64,000 bases of DNA from Thermostichus lividus PCC 6715 (GCF_002754935.1 NZ_CP018092.1:496001-560000), one strand, 5' to 3'; shown: positions 10,105-21,026, numbered from the stretch's first letter. Numbers and translations: made by a program. The notes: generated by a model from the sequence alone, not told the origin.

Positions 10105-11670
10105 CTAGGGCTTGTGCTTGGGCAGCACTTTCCGTATCTTGGCCAAAAAGAAATCCAGCTCTGGCAGCCTCAAGGGTGCAATGGCAATGCTAAATATGCC
10201 AAGACCCATACTGCCGGCGATCGCCAACTGCAGCAACTGGATCACCACCCCTTCGCGCCCCCACAGCCATTCCAAACCGTGAAGAGTGCCCCATGCCGTA
10301 AGACCACCGAGGCCACTGGCCAATGCCACCCCCAGCAGAGGCGGGACAAGCTGCCGCCACGGCAACCCCCCTAGGCGGCGTTGCAAAATCCAGACTAAGG
10401 CAATCAGCGAGACGGTATTTACCCCCACAGTAGCCATCGCTAGCCCGATCGCCCCAAAAGCATTGGTAAAGAAAAAACAAAACAGAGCATTAAAGGCCAA
10501 TCCCCACAGCGTCACGTAAAGTGGAGTACGGCCATCCTCAAGAGCATAGAACACCCGCACAATCACATCCCGTGCCAAGTAAAAGAACATACCGATGGCA
10601 TACACTAGCAACAGCGCTGCCACCAACTGAGAGGCAGCGAAATCAAAGGCGCGGCGTTCATAAACCACCCGTACCGCTGGCAATGCCAAGGCCGCCATAA
10701 TGGCACCGAGGGGCATCATACTCAAAGCGGTCAGCACTAAGCTCTGACGAATACGCTCTTTGAGGTCAGACCACTGATCTGGGCGTGCCAGCCGCGAAAA
10801 AATCGGCATGTAGGGCACAAGGATGACGTTGGAGAGAATCCCCAAGGGAGTTAAAAACAGCAGTTGGGCATAGCTCAGGGCAGAGGCCGCCCCTACGGGT
10901 AACTGAGAGGCAAAAAAGAGGCTGATATAGACACTGATCAATAACATCCCCGACGAGAGGGTGGCAGGTCCCATCAGCCGGATGAGTTCACGCACCTCCG
11001 GGCGATTCAGATCAAACCGTAGCCGCAGGGTACCCATTCCCGCCTGCCACTGTGCCGGAATTTGCACCAGCCACTGCAATATGCCCCCTGCTAGCGTGCC
11101 CCACGCCAAGACCGCCGGCCCAAACGTATCCGCAAAAAACCAAATGCCGATAATTACGGTCAAGCTCGACAACAGGGGGCTAATAGAGGGCAGCCAGTAC
11201 TGATCCGCAGCGTTGAGGGTGCCAAAGCCGATGCCAATCAACCCCGAAAGTACCGCCAAGGGAGCCATGATCCGGAACTGTTCTGCCGCTAGAGCCTGAA
11301 TGTCGGGACTGGCACCGGGGGCAATGAGGTGCACCAGTGGCTCCGCAAAAAGCATTAGCAGTGCGGTCAGCAGTAGCAGCAGCCCCCCCACAACGGTGGT
11401 AATGGTTTCCACTAAGGGAGCCGCCTTTTCCGGTGGTTGCTTGAGCACCACGCTAATAATGGAACTGTGAAAGGGGCCGTTAATTCCGCCTAGGAGCACA
11501 AACAGAAACCCCGGAATCACGTAGGCGTAGCTATAGGCATCCACGGCTGCCCCCACACCAAACTCGGCGGCGATCGCCTGCTGTCGCACCAGACCGGCCA
11601 GCTTACTCAGGAGGGTGGCAATGGCAACAATCGTGGCAATGTGGGCAAGGGATCGTTGGGGTTTTTCCAC
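10105..11670 (-). CDS. murJ: Lipid II flippase MurJ (MviN)
   Basis: Flips lipid-linked peptidoglycan precursor across the cytoplasmic membrane. The 521 residues contain about 14 hydrophobic helices of the MOP superfamily. The MviN opening is clear: ATLLSKLAGLVRQQAIAAEFG followed shortly by DAYSYAYVIPGFLF, a known family signature region. PLGILSNVILVPYMPIFSRLA in the middle and YALEDGRTPLY later are also typical. Monocistronic, divergent from obg. Start ATG at 11670. Confidence 0.95.
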   Translation of the reverse strand: MEKPQRSLAHIATIVAIATLLSKLAGLVRQQAIAAEFGVGAAVDAYSYAYVIPGFLFVLLGGINGPFHSSIISVVLKQPPEKAAPLVETITTVVGGLLLLLTALLMLFAEPLVHLIAPGASPDIQALAAEQFRIMAPLAVLSGLIGIGFGTLNAADQYWLPSISPLLSSLTVIIGIWFFADTFGPAVLAWGTLAGGILQWLVQIPAQWQAGMGTLRLRFDLNRPEVRELIRLMGPATLSSGMLLISVYISLFFASQLPVGAASALSYAQLLFLTPLGILSNVILVPYMPIFSRLARPDQWSDLKERIRQSLVLTALSMMPLGAIMAALALPAVRVVYERRAFDFAASQLVAALLLVYAIGMFFYLARDVIVRVFYALEDGRTPLYVTLWGLAFNALFCFFFTNAFGAIGLAMATVGVNTVSLIALVWILQRRLGGLPWRQLVPPLLGVALASGLGGLTAWGTLHGLEWLWGREGVVIQLLQLAIAGSMGLGIFSIAIAPLRLPELDFFLAKIRKVLPKHKP

Positions 11671-11788
11671 GCGGTAGGCTAGCCTCGAGTCACTCGTTCG
11701 TCGGCGATCGTAGCAACGAATGCTCCCGCCGCATAGCCAAGGCAGCGATACAATGGAAATGCTGCGCTCAAACGTATCTGCGCTAGGG

Positions 11789-12796
11789 ATGCAATTTATT
11801 GATCTTGCGGAAATTCATGTCAAAGGGGGGAAGGGGGGCGATGGCATTGTTGCCTTTCGTCGCGAGAAGTATGTGCCGGCGGGCGGGCCGGCGGGCGGCA
11901 ATGGCGGCAACGGCGGTTCCGTCATCCTCAAAGCCGTGCCTCATCTGCAAACACTCCTAGACTTTCGCTATGCCCACACGTTCAAAGCCGAAGCGGGTCA
12001 GCGGGGTGGTCCGAGTAATCGTACGGGTGCTTCTGGCGCCGATCTCATCATTGAAGTACCCTGTGGCACCATGGTGTGGGATGCTGACACAGAAGAACTG
12101 TTAGGAGATTTAACCACCCCAGAGCAAACCCTACAGGTTGCCAAAGGCGGCAAAGGAGGGCTGGGAAATAAACACTTCCTCAGCAATCAACAGCGGGCAC
12201 CGGACTATGCCTTACCGGGGCTAGAGGGCGAAGAGCGACACCTGCGCCTAGAACTCAAGCTGCTAGCTGAGGTGGGAATTATTGGCCTGCCCAACGCCGG
12301 CAAATCCACACTGATTTCCGTGCTCTCAGCAGCTCGGCCAAAAATTGCCGATTATCCGTTTACGACCCTTGTCCCCAATTTGGGGGTTGTGCGGCAGCCC
12401 AATGGCGATGGCACCGTCTTTGCCGATATTCCTGGCCTGATTGCGGGTGCTCACCAAGGAACCGGTCTAGGGCATGAGTTCTTGCGCCACATCGAGCGCA
12501 CTCGACTCTTACTGCACCTTATTGATGCGACAGCAACGGATGTCATTGCCGCCTATGACACCATCCGCGCTGAACTGGTGGCCTACGGCCATGGTTTAGG
12601 CGAGCGTCCGCAAATTGTGGTGCTCAATAAAATTGATGCCCTTGACCCTGAGGCGAGCAATGAAACGCAGCAGGCACTCGCCACCCATATTTGCCAGCCG
12701 GTCTTTGCTATTTCTGCCGCCACCCGCCAAGGTGTGGAACCGATGCTGCAAGCGGTGTGGGCACAACTCAACTTGGCCACCCTGAGGAATGGCTAA
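11789..12796 (+). CDS. obg: GTPase Obg/CgtA, ribosome assembly and stress GTPase
   Basis: Obg GTPase acting in 50S ribosome maturation and growth control. The Gly-rich Obg fold runs from [19 protein letters not shown] through [12 protein letters not shown]. The G domain has GLPNAGKST near residue 165, [16 protein letters not shown] and a closing SAA. The start at 11789 gives 335 residues and matches the family N terminus (usually FID...V.GG.GG.G at the very start). In-frame ATGs at 11720, 11756 and 11762 would add up to 23 residues; 11756 has AAGG upstream, so the start is not certain. Confidence 0.95.
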   Translation: MQFIDLAEIHVKGGKGGDGIVAFRREKYVPAGGPAGGNGGNGGSVILKAVPHLQTLLDFRYAHTFKAEAGQRGGPSNRTGASGADLIIEVPCGTMVWDADTEELLGDLTTPEQTLQVAKGGKGGLGNKHFLSNQQRAPDYALPGLEGEERHLRLELKLLAEVGIIGLPNAGKSTLISVLSAARPKIADYPFTTLVPNLGVVRQPNGDGTVFADIPGLIAGAHQGTGLGHEFLRHIERTRLLLHLIDATATDVIAAYDTIRAELVAYGHGLGERPQIVVLNKIDALDPEASNETQQALATHICQPVFAISAATRQGVEPMLQAVWAQLNLATLRNG

Positions 12797-12859
12797 GCTC
12801 TATTGGGCTGCCTCTGTGTCTAGTGGAGACTGGTTACCGTTACCCTAGAGTTAGGGATT

Positions 12860-14149
12860 ATGTTTCGAGCGATTCAATGCCGTCTTGCCCTTTGGTACGT
12901 TGGTGTGACGGCACTCTTGCTATTAGTTTTTGCAACGGGCTTCTTCCTCTATGTGCGCGGCACCCTTATCGAACGGGTTGATGATACGCTCAGCCATGTG
13001 GTAGAGGTGGTCAGCCGGGCGTTGGTGATTGAGACGGGCACCGCAGAGGTCATTGATTGGCAAAAAAGTTTGGGAAGTGATCCCCTAACAAGCGCAGCCC
13101 TTGAAGATGACCACATTGATTTAGAGGGGTTTGACCCAAATCGGCAGTTAGCGTGGAGTACGTTTGCGGAACCGCTGAACCTACCCTTGCATTTGAGCCG
13201 CACCCCAGAAACAGTTCCGATGGGGGGCGATCGCTGGTTGCGGCAAATGACCGTGGCGTTGGTTGTGGGCGATCGCCTCTTGGGATATTTGCGCGTCAGC
13301 CACCCATGGTTTGAGGTTACTCAACCCAGTCAAGCGCTGCTGTGGGATTTGCTTTTGGGAGCTACGGTAGCATTAATTCTTGTCAGTATTAGTGGCTGGT
13401 TTCTTGCCCGCTTGGCGATCGCCCCGCTGCAGGAATCCTACGCCTACCTCAAGCAGTTTACAGCAGATGCGTCCCATGAACTGCGTAATCCCGTGGCACT
13501 GATCCAAACCAATGTGCAAGTAGCCCTAGCCACCGCTGATCCAGCAACGCAGCAGCAACAATTACAGGTGATTGAACGCCTCAGCCGCCGCCTTAGCCGC
13601 TTGGTGGATGATCTTTTGTTTTTAGCCCGACAGGAGAGCGGCATGGTGCCCTTGAACCCGCAGCCGTGCCACCTCGATGCATTGCTCTTAGCCGTTGTGG
13701 AGGAACAAGAGCCATTAATGCAGCAAAAAGCGATGGAACTGTGCCTTAATATTGCGGATCCCCCCGTAACCGTGCCAGACCAGCAAGCGTACTTCGTTTG
13801 GGGAAATCCAGATCATCTCAGTCGGTTGCTGACAAATATTGTGAACAATGCGGTGCAATATACCCTTGAGGGCGGTACCATTCACATCACCCTAGATCAA
13901 CAGGGGAAGTATTACCGTGTTGTGATTGCTGACAATGGCAGAGGCATTCCGGCGAGTGAGTTACCCCGCTTGTTTGATCGGTTCTATCGTTTGCAGGGCA
14001 CAGCATTACCGGGAACGGGGCTTGGGTTGGCGATCGCCCAATCCATTGTTCAGGCGCATCGGGGTCAAATTCAGGTTGAGAGTGAGGTAGGGCAAGGTAC
14101 AAAATTTACAATTTTGTTACCGACACCAGCCAAGGATCGCCAAGGGTAG
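12860..14149 (+). CDS. Membrane-bound sensor histidine kinase
   Basis: 429 residues. TM helix at about 12-32, a periplasmic sensor loop to about 165, a second TM at about 168-190, then a dimerisation/phosphoacceptor domain with SHELRNPVALIQ (His near 210) and a catalytic domain with NNAVQYT (N box), DNGRGIP (G1) and GTGLGLAIAQS (G2). No clear HAMP length between TM2 and the H box; about 20 residues connect them. No response regulator is adjacent, so it is an orphan kinase here. Ligand unknown. Confidence 0.9.
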   Translation: MFRAIQCRLALWYVGVTALLLLVFATGFFLYVRGTLIERVDDTLSHVVEVVSRALVIETGTAEVIDWQKSLGSDPLTSAALEDDHIDLEGFDPNRQLAWSTFAEPLNLPLHLSRTPETVPMGGDRWLRQMTVALVVGDRLLGYLRVSHPWFEVTQPSQALLWDLLLGATVALILVSISGWFLARLAIAPLQESYAYLKQFTADASHELRNPVALIQTNVQVALATADPATQQQQLQVIERLSRRLSRLVDDLLFLARQESGMVPLNPQPCHLDALLLAVVEEQEPLMQQKAMELCLNIADPPVTVPDQQAYFVWGNPDHLSRLLTNIVNNAVQYTLEGGTIHITLDQQGKYYRVVIADNGRGIPASELPRLFDRFYRLQGTALPGTGLGLAIAQSIVQAHRGQIQVESEVGQGTKFTILLPTPAKDRQG

Positions 14150-14194
14150 CGATAAGCTGCTGCTTTACCACGGTTGACCCAGCGCTAATGTGTA

Positions 14195-15136
14195 CTAATC
14201 TGTAATGCGCGGATCTGCCCACCTCAGCAACAGATCCGCCAACACGTTGCCGATAATCAGCATCAGTGCCCCCATCATTAGGCTAGCCATCACCACGTAA
14301 ATGTCCTGAGCGGTCACCGCCTGTAAAATTAAGCGCCCCAACCCCGGCCAGTTAAAGAAAAACTCGGCAATAAAGGCACCGCTCAACAAGCTAGCAAACT
14401 CAAACCCTAGGAGCGTAATCAGGGGGTTAATGGCATTGCGGAGGGCATGGACGTAAATCACCCGTGACTCCGGTAAGCCCTTGGCGCGAGCCGTTTGAAT
14501 ATAGTTTTGCCGCAGCACATCCAGCAAATTCCCCCGCATCAACCGCTGCAACCCAGCAAAGCTCGTCAAGGTCAACGCTAGGGTGGGTAAGATTAAGTGC
14601 CAGCCAATATCGAGCACCTTAGCCACCCACGGCAGGTCATCGTAGTAGAGGCTAGTCATGCCCCCCACCGGAAACAGCGGTGTACTCTGGGCTAAAAAGA
14701 GCAGCAACAGCGCCGTAATAAAGCTGGGAAAGCCTTGGCCAAGGTAGCTGAGAATCCGCAAGAGGCGATCGCTCCAGCGGTCTTGGTTGACGGCGGCCCA
14801 AATTCCCAAGGGAATCGCCACCCCCCACGTTAGCACAATGGAACTCAACGACAGCAGCAGCGTTGCCGGGAGCCGCTCCCACAACAGAGAGGCCACCGAT
14901 CGCTGATAGACAAAGCTCGTGCCAAAATTACCATAGCGAATAATTTGCCACAGCCAACGCACGTATTGCTCCACTGGCGATTTATCTAGCCCAAACTGCC
15001 GCTCTAGCTCCTGCAACCGCTCTAGGGAAATTTGCGGATCCGCTTTGAGGTTATCTAGATAATTCCCAGGGGCTAACTGCATAATGGCGAAGCTAAGGGC
15101 AGAGGCCAGCAACAGTGTAATCAGGGCTTCCCCCAA
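14195..15136 (-). CDS. ABC transporter permease, DppB/OppB type (peptide/nickel)
   Basis: Inner-membrane permease with about six helices. The EAA loop reads RAKGLPESRVIYVHALRNAI. FGLDKSPVEQYVRWL after the first periplasmic segment is typical of DppB. No DppC, ATPase or binding protein is near, so the partners are encoded elsewhere. Start uncertain: TTG at 15136 gives 313 residues but lacks the basic N-terminal residues expected before TM1. The frame is open for 25 more codons to an ATA at 15211 that sits 3 bases after AGGAG, with CTG two codons later. No ATG or GTG occurs between. It lies directly downstream of dcd on the same strand. Confidence 0.85.
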   Translation of the reverse strand: MGEALITLLLASALSFAIMQLAPGNYLDNLKADPQISLERLQELERQFGLDKSPVEQYVRWLWQIIRYGNFGTSFVYQRSVASLLWERLPATLLLSLSSIVLTWGVAIPLGIWAAVNQDRWSDRLLRILSYLGQGFPSFITALLLLFLAQSTPLFPVGGMTSLYYDDLPWVAKVLDIGWHLILPTLALTLTSFAGLQRLMRGNLLDVLRQNYIQTARAKGLPESRVIYVHALRNAINPLITLLGFEFASLLSGAFIAEFFFNWPGLGRLILQAVTAQDIYVVMASLMMGALMLIIGNVLADLLLRWADPRITD

Positions 15137-15228
15137 GCGTTTTAGCAGCAGACGGGCAGTACCATCCCGAAGCGCGTTTTGGACGTGGCGGCTAACAGCG
15201 TTCAGCGTTATGGTCTCCTACTTATCAG

Positions 15229-15810
15229 TTAAACTCGCGCCAACGTCACCGCCTCCGGCTGATCTTGATACTTGCCCTGCCGGGTTTCATAGCTAACATC
15301 GCAGGGTTCACCTTCAAAAAACAGCAGCTGTACTACCCCCTCATTGGCATAGATGCGGCAATCGGCACTTGAGGAGTTAGAGAATTCCAGCGTTAAGTGA
15401 CCTCGCCAAGCGGCTTCAGCGGGGGTGAGGTTGGCAATAATCCCTGCCCGGGCATAGGAGCTTTTGCCAATGCAGAGCACCGTTACATTTTCAGGCACCT
15501 GCAACCGCTCTAGGGCAACCCCTAACCCGTAGGAGTGAGCCGGCAGAATAAAAAATTGACCGCTGTTGTCGCTGTGTAATGGGGCTGACTCTAGGTTGGC
15601 AGGATTAAAGTTCTTTGGGTCAACGACCGTACCGGGGACATGGCGGAAAATACGGAATTCCTTGGGGCTGAGGCGAATATCGTACCCGTAGGACGACAAG
15701 CCAAAGCTAATCACCGGCTGATCGGCCAGCCGCCGCACCAGTTGACCCTCAAAGGGCTGGATCATCCCCTGAGCTGCCATTGTGCGAATCCAGATGTCAT
15801 TCTTGATCAT
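15229..15810 (-). CDS. dcd: dCTP deaminase
   Basis: Deaminates dCTP to dUTP for dTTP synthesis. With the ATG at 15810 the protein is 193 residues and starts MIKNDIW, which is the family-like N terminus; an upstream TTG at 15831 would add seven residues. The conserved core reads SSYGYDIRLSP, then GKSSYARAGI and the catalytic-region block AAWRGHLTLEFSN. The start overlaps the 3' end of the upstream barrel-protein gene by 14 bases, and GGAGG lies about 14 bases before the ATG. Probably translated from the same mRNA as its upstream neighbour. Confidence 0.93.
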   Translation of the reverse strand: MIKNDIWIRTMAAQGMIQPFEGQLVRRLADQPVISFGLSSYGYDIRLSPKEFRIFRHVPGTVVDPKNFNPANLESAPLHSDNSGQFFILPAHSYGLGVALERLQVPENVTVLCIGKSSYARAGIIANLTPAEAAWRGHLTLEFSNSSSADCRIYANEGVVQLLFFEGEPCDVSYETRQGKYQDQPEAVTLARV

Positions 15811-17683
15811 TGCGCCGACTTGAACCTCCAAATAACCAATGCAGGTTGACCCCCACGCCGGGCGAGCCTTGCCCCACTAAACCGCCACTGGGGATACTCG
15901 TTCCCGCCGCATTACTGCCGTAGAGATCAATGCCTAACCCCCACTGCGGGATCACGTAGCGCAACCCAGCACTAAATACACCAGTTTCGCCAAACACAGG
16001 GGTCGCCTCGGCAATCAGCTGGACGTTGCGGACAACTTCTACATTGACCCCCATCCCGATCCCTGCGACTAACTGCTGATTGGGGTTAAAAAGCCCCAAC
16101 TTTGGGTTGAAGTACAGGGCAACGGGTTCAGTGGGCTGAAACATAAAGGCTAGCTCTAAGCCACCGATGGAGCGGCTGCTGCCACCGCCTTGGGCAATGC
16201 CTCGGTTAAAGGAACCTTGAAAGGCCAAGGAAAAGGGATCCCCTTGGGTTTGGTCGAGAAACCGTAGCTTGGCGGCCAACCCCAGTTGCAGGTTGCCGCT
16301 GTAATTGAGGTTTTCAATGAGGGTTTCACCGCGTTCAAATTGCTCAATCGCCACGGCAAACTGGGCATCGTAGGCTAACCCAAACCCAACGTTAACGCCT
16401 GTGCCCACGGTGCCTGTATTCCCTTTGAAGCGGAACATCCCGGGATCGAGGGTGCTCGCGGAGGTAAGGGTAATGCCATCTAGAATCAGTTGGCGATCGC
16501 GATCGCTCAGCGGCTGCCGTGGCCCACGACGAAAACTCGCAAGGAAGGGGGGGGCAAAATCAGGCCCAATATTAGGGGTGTAGCTCAACCCTGCCATCAC
16601 CCCCACTTGATCTGCCCCTGGTAAAAAGGCCAAGGTGCGGGTTGCTGGCGTTATGCCAAAAGCATTGGTGGCCGCAAGATCAAGACTAACCGACGGGTTA
16701 ACCAAGATGCGGAACCCCGCGCTCCACACCGGCAAGTTAACAATGGCACCGTTACTACTGCGCACGGCATTCCCCCCCGGCCCCACCGGCATATTCAGGT
16801 CAGCAAAGAGGTTAAAGCGGGGATGGGGTTGCCAACTCAGCCCCGTCCCGAAGTTGAAATTCGTACCGTAGAAGTCAGCACCGTTGTTAATTGTGTCGGG
16901 AAAATAGGTGAGATTGGGGGTAAAGTGCCACTGCAATTGAGGGTTAAGGGTATAGGTGATCGGGGCTTGGAGGGAGGCTGCCACCGTCCATGTGCTCACA
17001 ACGTCTGCCCCAGGGACAAAGAGGAAATTGTCAGACCGCACTCGCACTGCTTCAACAGAGCCAGCAAGGGCAACGGCCACAGTGTCATTGCGATAAACCT
17101 GATACTTGAGTCCGCCAGCAATGGCGCCGAACTGGACATCGGGTTGTAGTCCATTGACAAGGCGGCCTAGGGGGTCATCAAAATAATTGCCGCTAATACT
17201 CAGTTGTAAGCGGTCATTAAACGCATAGTCTATGGAGCCAAAAAAGGTTTGCAGACCACCGCCGCCCCCAGCAACCTTTGGATCGTAATTTCGAATCCCA
17301 CCCCGCAGTTCTGCCGTCTGCTCCAAGAGAATATTGGCGGTTTCTAAGTTAAAGAGCCGCGTGGGGGGGCGCATCAAGGGAGGAATCCGGAAGGCAGGCT
17401 CTTCGACAACGACTAGGGCTGGTGTGGGTTCCTCGGCAACGGGGGGCAAGATAGGTTGGGCTAGCTCTTCAGGAGTTGGCTGCTGCCATGTCCGCTCTGT
17501 CGCAGGCGGAGGGGTAGTCTGCCATTGAGGGACGGTGGCTGGGGTAGGCGCAACCTCAAAGGTCGGACTGGTGCTAGGAGCCGCTTCAATCTGCCATTGT
17601 GGCGCATTTGGCTGTGCCACGGCGGCAACGGGCACTAAGAAAGCTGTACCAAGGCCGATCGCCAGTGTCCATTTACGACTCAT
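15797..17683 (-). CDS. Outer-membrane beta-barrel protein, unknown substrate
   Basis: 628 residues. N-terminal signal peptide (KWTLAIGLGTAFLVPVAAVAQ, cleavage likely after AVAQ region). A Pro/Thr/Glu-rich linker covers about 25-110. A long region of alternating hydrophobic/polar strands ends in the aromatic-rich VNLHWLFGG near the C terminus, as expected of a barrel. No SLH domain is visible, so it is not a typical cyanobacterial SLH porin. Repeats of the form GLKYQVY, GLSWQPH and GLSYTPN mark the strands. Function unknown. Divergent from nothing close; guaA lies 71 bases upstream on the same strand. Confidence 0.7.
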   Translation of the reverse strand: MSRKWTLAIGLGTAFLVPVAAVAQPNAPQWQIEAAPSTSPTFEVAPTPATVPQWQTTPPPATERTWQQPTPEELAQPILPPVAEEPTPALVVVEEPAFRIPPLMRPPTRLFNLETANILLEQTAELRGGIRNYDPKVAGGGGGLQTFFGSIDYAFNDRLQLSISGNYFDDPLGRLVNGLQPDVQFGAIAGGLKYQVYRNDTVAVALAGSVEAVRVRSDNFLFVPGADVVSTWTVAASLQAPITYTLNPQLQWHFTPNLTYFPDTINNGADFYGTNFNFGTGLSWQPHPRFNLFADLNMPVGPGGNAVRSSNGAIVNLPVWSAGFRILVNPSVSLDLAATNAFGITPATRTLAFLPGADQVGVMAGLSYTPNIGPDFAPPFLASFRRGPRQPLSDRDRQLILDGITLTSASTLDPGMFRFKGNTGTVGTGVNVGFGLAYDAQFAVAIEQFERGETLIENLNYSGNLQLGLAAKLRFLDQTQGDPFSLAFQGSFNRGIAQGGGSSRSIGGLELAFMFQPTEPVALYFNPKLGLFNPNQQLVAGIGMGVNVEVVRNVQLIAEATPVFGETGVFSAGLRYVIPQWGLGIDLYGSNAAGTSIPSGGLVGQGSPGVGVNLHWLFGGSSRRNDQE

Positions 17684-17754
17684 GGAACGTTACTCACACC
17701 ACCATCTTTCCCAGTTAAACCGATCGCCCTCTACTCTGGCAATGTTCAGGGGCA

Positions 17755-19368
17755 TTATTCCCATTCAATAGTGCCCGGTGGCTTTGATGTAATGTCGTAA
17801 ACAACGCGATTGACCCCCGGTACTTCGTTAACAATGCGGTTAGAAATGCGCTCTAGTAGATCGTAGGGGGTGCGCGCCCAATCGGCGGTCATGCCATCTT
17901 CGCTGGAGACAAACCGCAGCACAATCGGGTAGGCATAGGTGCGCTGATCTCCCATCACGCCAACGGTGCGAATGGGCAAGAGCACGGCAAAGGCTTGCCA
18001 AAAGTCATGGTACATCTGGGCGCGGTTCACTTCTTGGCGCACGATCAGGTCAGCATCCCGCAAAATGTCCAAGCGTTCCGGCGTGACTTCTCCCAGAATG
18101 CGAATGGCGAGGCCAGGCCCTGGGAAGGGATGTCGCCGCACAATTTCGTCCGGTAAGCCTAGGGAGCGACCCACTTGGCGCACTTCGTCTTTGAAGAGTT
18201 TGCGCAACGGCTCCACCAGCTTAAATCGCAGATTTTCGGGCAGGCCACCGACATTATGATGACTCTTAATTTTAACGGCTACCCGCTCGCCAGTTTGGGG
18301 ATCAATATTGGTGTTGGCAGACTCAATAACATCGGGGTAAAGCGTTCCTTGAGCCAAGTAATCAAAGGGACCTAGGCGTCGGGATTCTTCTTCAAAGACG
18401 CGGATAAACTCATGGCCAATGCGTTTGCGCTTTTCCTCGGGGTCGGTGACACCCCGTAGCTGTGCCAAGAAGCGATCGCGGGCATTCACGTACTCTACCT
18501 TGATATGAAACTGCTCCTGAAAGAGTTTTAGGAGCCGCTCCGGTTCCCCTTTGCGCATGAAGCCTTGGTCAATAAACATACAGGTGAGTTGATCACCAAT
18601 GGCACGGTGCAACAAAAAGGCCAAGGTAGAGGAATCAACACCGCCGGAGAGTGCCAGCAACACCCGTTTGTCGCCTACTTTAGCGCGCACTTCACGGATC
18701 GCTTCTTCCACAAATGCTGCGGTGGTCCAGGTGGGTTCGCAGTCGCAGATGTGATAGACAAAGTTGCGAATTAGGGCAATGCCCCCGATGGAATGCACCA
18801 CCTCAGGATGAAACTGCACCCCGTAAAGCTTGCGCTCTGGGTGGGCGATCGCCGCCATGGGAGTATTCTGGGTGTGGGCCAACCGGCGGAAGCCCGGCGG
18901 CAATTTAGAGACACTATCGCCGTGGCTCATCCACATGATGGTGTCTTGCTCAACATTAGTCAGCAGATCGGTGGGGTCATCGATGCTTAATGCTGCTTTA
19001 CCGTACTCGCCCGCCGTTGCTCGCTCGACAGTGCCTCCCAACTGCTGCACCATCAACTGCATCCCGTAGCACACCCCCAAAATGGGAATCCCTAGCTCCC
19101 AAATAGCGGGGTCACACTGCGGCGCGTGGTCATCGTAAACCGAGTTTGGCCCCCCAGAAAGGATAATCCCCTTCGGGGCAAGCTGTGCCAGCTGATCCGC
19201 ACTGGTGCGATAGGAGATGACCTCAGAGTAAACGTGGGTTTCCCGAATCCGCCGCGCAATGAGTTCCGAGTATTGAGAGCCAAAGTCAAGGATGACAATG
19301 AGTTGTCGTTGCAGATCCTGCTCCTCGGCTGGGGGGGTGGCAAGGGGGGAAGTAGCGGGCTGAGTCAA
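17755..19368 (-). CDS. guaA: GMP synthase (glutamine-hydrolysing)
   Basis: Amidates XMP to GMP. The N-terminal class I glutaminase has the nucleophile in GVCYGMQLM and the HPE pair in [11 protein letters not shown]. The ATP-pyrophosphatase domain has the P-loop ALSGGVDSS. The C-terminal dimerisation domain ends KPPGTIEWE as usual. I place the start at TTG 19368 (537 residues), with AAGGA 8 bases upstream; the frame stays open back to 19497 but that part reads through the IS end and is not homologous. The IS605 element ends only 77 bases upstream, so guaA expression may depend on what is left of its promoter or on the IS. Confidence 0.95.
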   Translation of the reverse strand: MTQPATSPLATPPAEEQDLQRQLIVILDFGSQYSELIARRIRETHVYSEVISYRTSADQLAQLAPKGIILSGGPNSVYDDHAPQCDPAIWELGIPILGVCYGMQLMVQQLGGTVERATAGEYGKAALSIDDPTDLLTNVEQDTIMWMSHGDSVSKLPPGFRRLAHTQNTPMAAIAHPERKLYGVQFHPEVVHSIGGIALIRNFVYHICDCEPTWTTAAFVEEAIREVRAKVGDKRVLLALSGGVDSSTLAFLLHRAIGDQLTCMFIDQGFMRKGEPERLLKLFQEQFHIKVEYVNARDRFLAQLRGVTDPEEKRKRIGHEFIRVFEEESRRLGPFDYLAQGTLYPDVIESANTNIDPQTGERVAVKIKSHHNVGGLPENLRFKLVEPLRKLFKDEVRQVGRSLGLPDEIVRRHPFPGPGLAIRILGEVTPERLDILRDADLIVRQEVNRAQMYHDFWQAFAVLLPIRTVGVMGDQRTYAYPIVLRFVSSEDGMTADWARTPYDLLERISNRIVNEVPGVNRVVYDITSKPPGTIEWE

Positions 19369-19489
19369 TGTAACAATCCTTAAAATCCCATCAACGCCTA
19401 GATGCGTCTCTCTACTAATACAAATCTTAGCGGATTGTCCGATACTTGACTTCTCTCCTCCTTGAAAGAGAGGGGATTCCCAAAGGATG

Positions 19490-20779
19490 CTACGCAACGG
19501 GCTGAAGCCGCGTTGCTTCGCTTTTCCCTTGAGCTGTCACCCACAACTTAATACGGGTGGGGGCAGTCAAAGACCCCCTACCAACTCCGCTCAGACTCAA
19601 TCCAAGCATCGTCGCTACTTTACGCAGGATGTTGGCAGCGCCATTACAATCCGCGTTGATGTACCAATTCTGAGCAGTCCTGAACAAGCCTCGCTTCGTC
19701 CGCTTCCCCGATGACTTCCAGCTATCAGGTTTTTCACCGAATGTCGGCAAAAAGTCACCATCCACAAACGATGCTTGAGAGGTATACGACTCCTCAGTTT
19801 CAACAAACTCTATCCCGTACTGCTCCGCTAATTGAGCAATCCGCTCTTTCAGTCTCGCAGTTGGGATCTGCACAAACTTCTGATTGGTCTTCTTGCCTAG
19901 GTTGGAACCGTCCTTTTGCTGCTGGTTCCAGCCAAATACAATCCGACCAATCCGGTTACGGGTGCAATGGTCAATCACAATCCTAGCCGCTTTGTTCACT
20001 GCATCACGTATCTGCCGATTGCGCTTCTCAGTGAGTTGTGCCAGTCGCTTTGACCAAAAGCCTTGAGGCTTACCTTCTTTCAGCTTGGCAATTTGCTTGT
20101 TGTACCAGCGGTTCAATGATTTCAGGTGCAGTCCATCCACAATGAAGCTGGTTCCCACATTGCTGACGCAGGTGAGCCAGTTGTTTAATCCCGAATCGAT
20201 GCCCAGCACCCGCATCGGGTCTACATCAATCTGAACGGGGTTCAGACGATAGACAAACTCAGCGTAGAAACACCCATTGCGCGGCAGAATCCGCAGTTCC
20301 TTGATGTCCTCAAATTTGAGATTGGAGGGCATGGGGACAGTGAACGAATCAATCTGAAACCACACTTTCACTAACTGCCCCAGCGGAACCCGGATCATCC
20401 CATCAACCAACTTCAGCGCTTGTTTGGGATAGCTGACTACTGCCAACCCTCCCTTCTTGCGGTAATTTGGCATCCTGGGTTTCTCTGCCAGTTCTCCACC
20501 TCGCCACAGTTTCAACAATGCTCGGTAGGACTTAAACGACTCGTAGACCGAAATCAAGGTTTGCTGTGCAGCTTGGGAGTAAAGAGCTTGGAAGTGCTTA
20601 CTGGTCTTGTATTCGTAACTCAGGCTATGCTTGCCAATCCACTGCCCGGTCTTAAAGTGCAGTTGACGAGCATAGTAGATGCCCTGATTGGTTAGCTTGT
20701 TTGCCTCAGAGCAGACAAATTCCATCACCCCCTTAAGTTCGTTATTGGGGTTGAGCAAAACTTGCTGACATCCAAACAT
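19490..20779 (-). CDS. tnpB: TnpB, IS605 RNA-guided nuclease, variant without zinc finger
   Basis: 429 residues from ATG 20779 (MFGCQQVLL); longer upstream readings run through the tnpA remnant and are not credible. RuvC residues look intact: Asp in [11 protein letters not shown], Glu in [12 protein letters not shown], Asp in [13 protein letters not shown]. The two CxxC pairs that usually sit between the last two motifs are absent; instead there is [10 protein letters not shown] and [10 protein letters not shown], which I know from a recurrent cyanobacterial TnpB subtype. TnpB proteins cut DNA using an RNA made from the 3' end of their gene and the IS right end. The C terminus (after GRGSLTAP) is encoded in that conserved right-end segment. 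Confidence 0.9.
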   Translation of the reverse strand: MFGCQQVLLNPNNELKGVMEFVCSEANKLTNQGIYYARQLHFKTGQWIGKHSLSYEYKTSKHFQALYSQAAQQTLISVYESFKSYRALLKLWRGGELAEKPRMPNYRKKGGLAVVSYPKQALKLVDGMIRVPLGQLVKVWFQIDSFTVPMPSNLKFEDIKELRILPRNGCFYAEFVYRLNPVQIDVDPMRVLGIDSGLNNWLTCVSNVGTSFIVDGLHLKSLNRWYNKQIAKLKEGKPQGFWSKRLAQLTEKRNRQIRDAVNKAARIVIDHCTRNRIGRIVFGWNQQQKDGSNLGKKTNQKFVQIPTARLKERIAQLAEQYGIEFVETEESYTSQASFVDGDFLPTFGEKPDSWKSSGKRTKRGLFRTAQNWYINADCNGAANILRKVATMLGLSLSGVGRGSLTAPTRIKLWVTAQGKSEATRLQPVA

Positions 20780-20839
20780 GGTGAGTTTATGCAACAATTG
20801 TCTACAGCGTAGCACAGATAGACAAACAGGTGAACTATG

Positions 20840-21026
20840 GACTACCAGAAAAGCCGCAGTGCATCGAATTAAGGGGCGAACTGCACAGTTCCTCAGACAG
20901 GAATTCCCTAATCCATTAATGAAACTGCCGTCCATGTGGACATCCAGTTACTTTGTCTCAACGGCTGGCAATGTTAGCAGCGAAACAATTCAGCGCTACA
21001 TTGAAGCTCAGGGCAAGAGTAATTGA
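20840..21026 (+). pseudogene. Truncated TnpA (Y1 transposase) C-terminal fragment
   Basis: The reading ending at TGA 21026 matches the C-terminal part of IS200/IS605 TnpA: RIKGRTAQFLRQEFP, then MWTSSYFVSTAGNVS, then the helix QRYIEAQ that carries the catalytic Tyr. The N-terminal two thirds, including the HUH metal-binding motif, are missing, and no initiation codon with a ribosome site precedes the homologous part. The element therefore cannot mobilise itself and would need TnpA supplied in trans. Confidence 0.85.
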
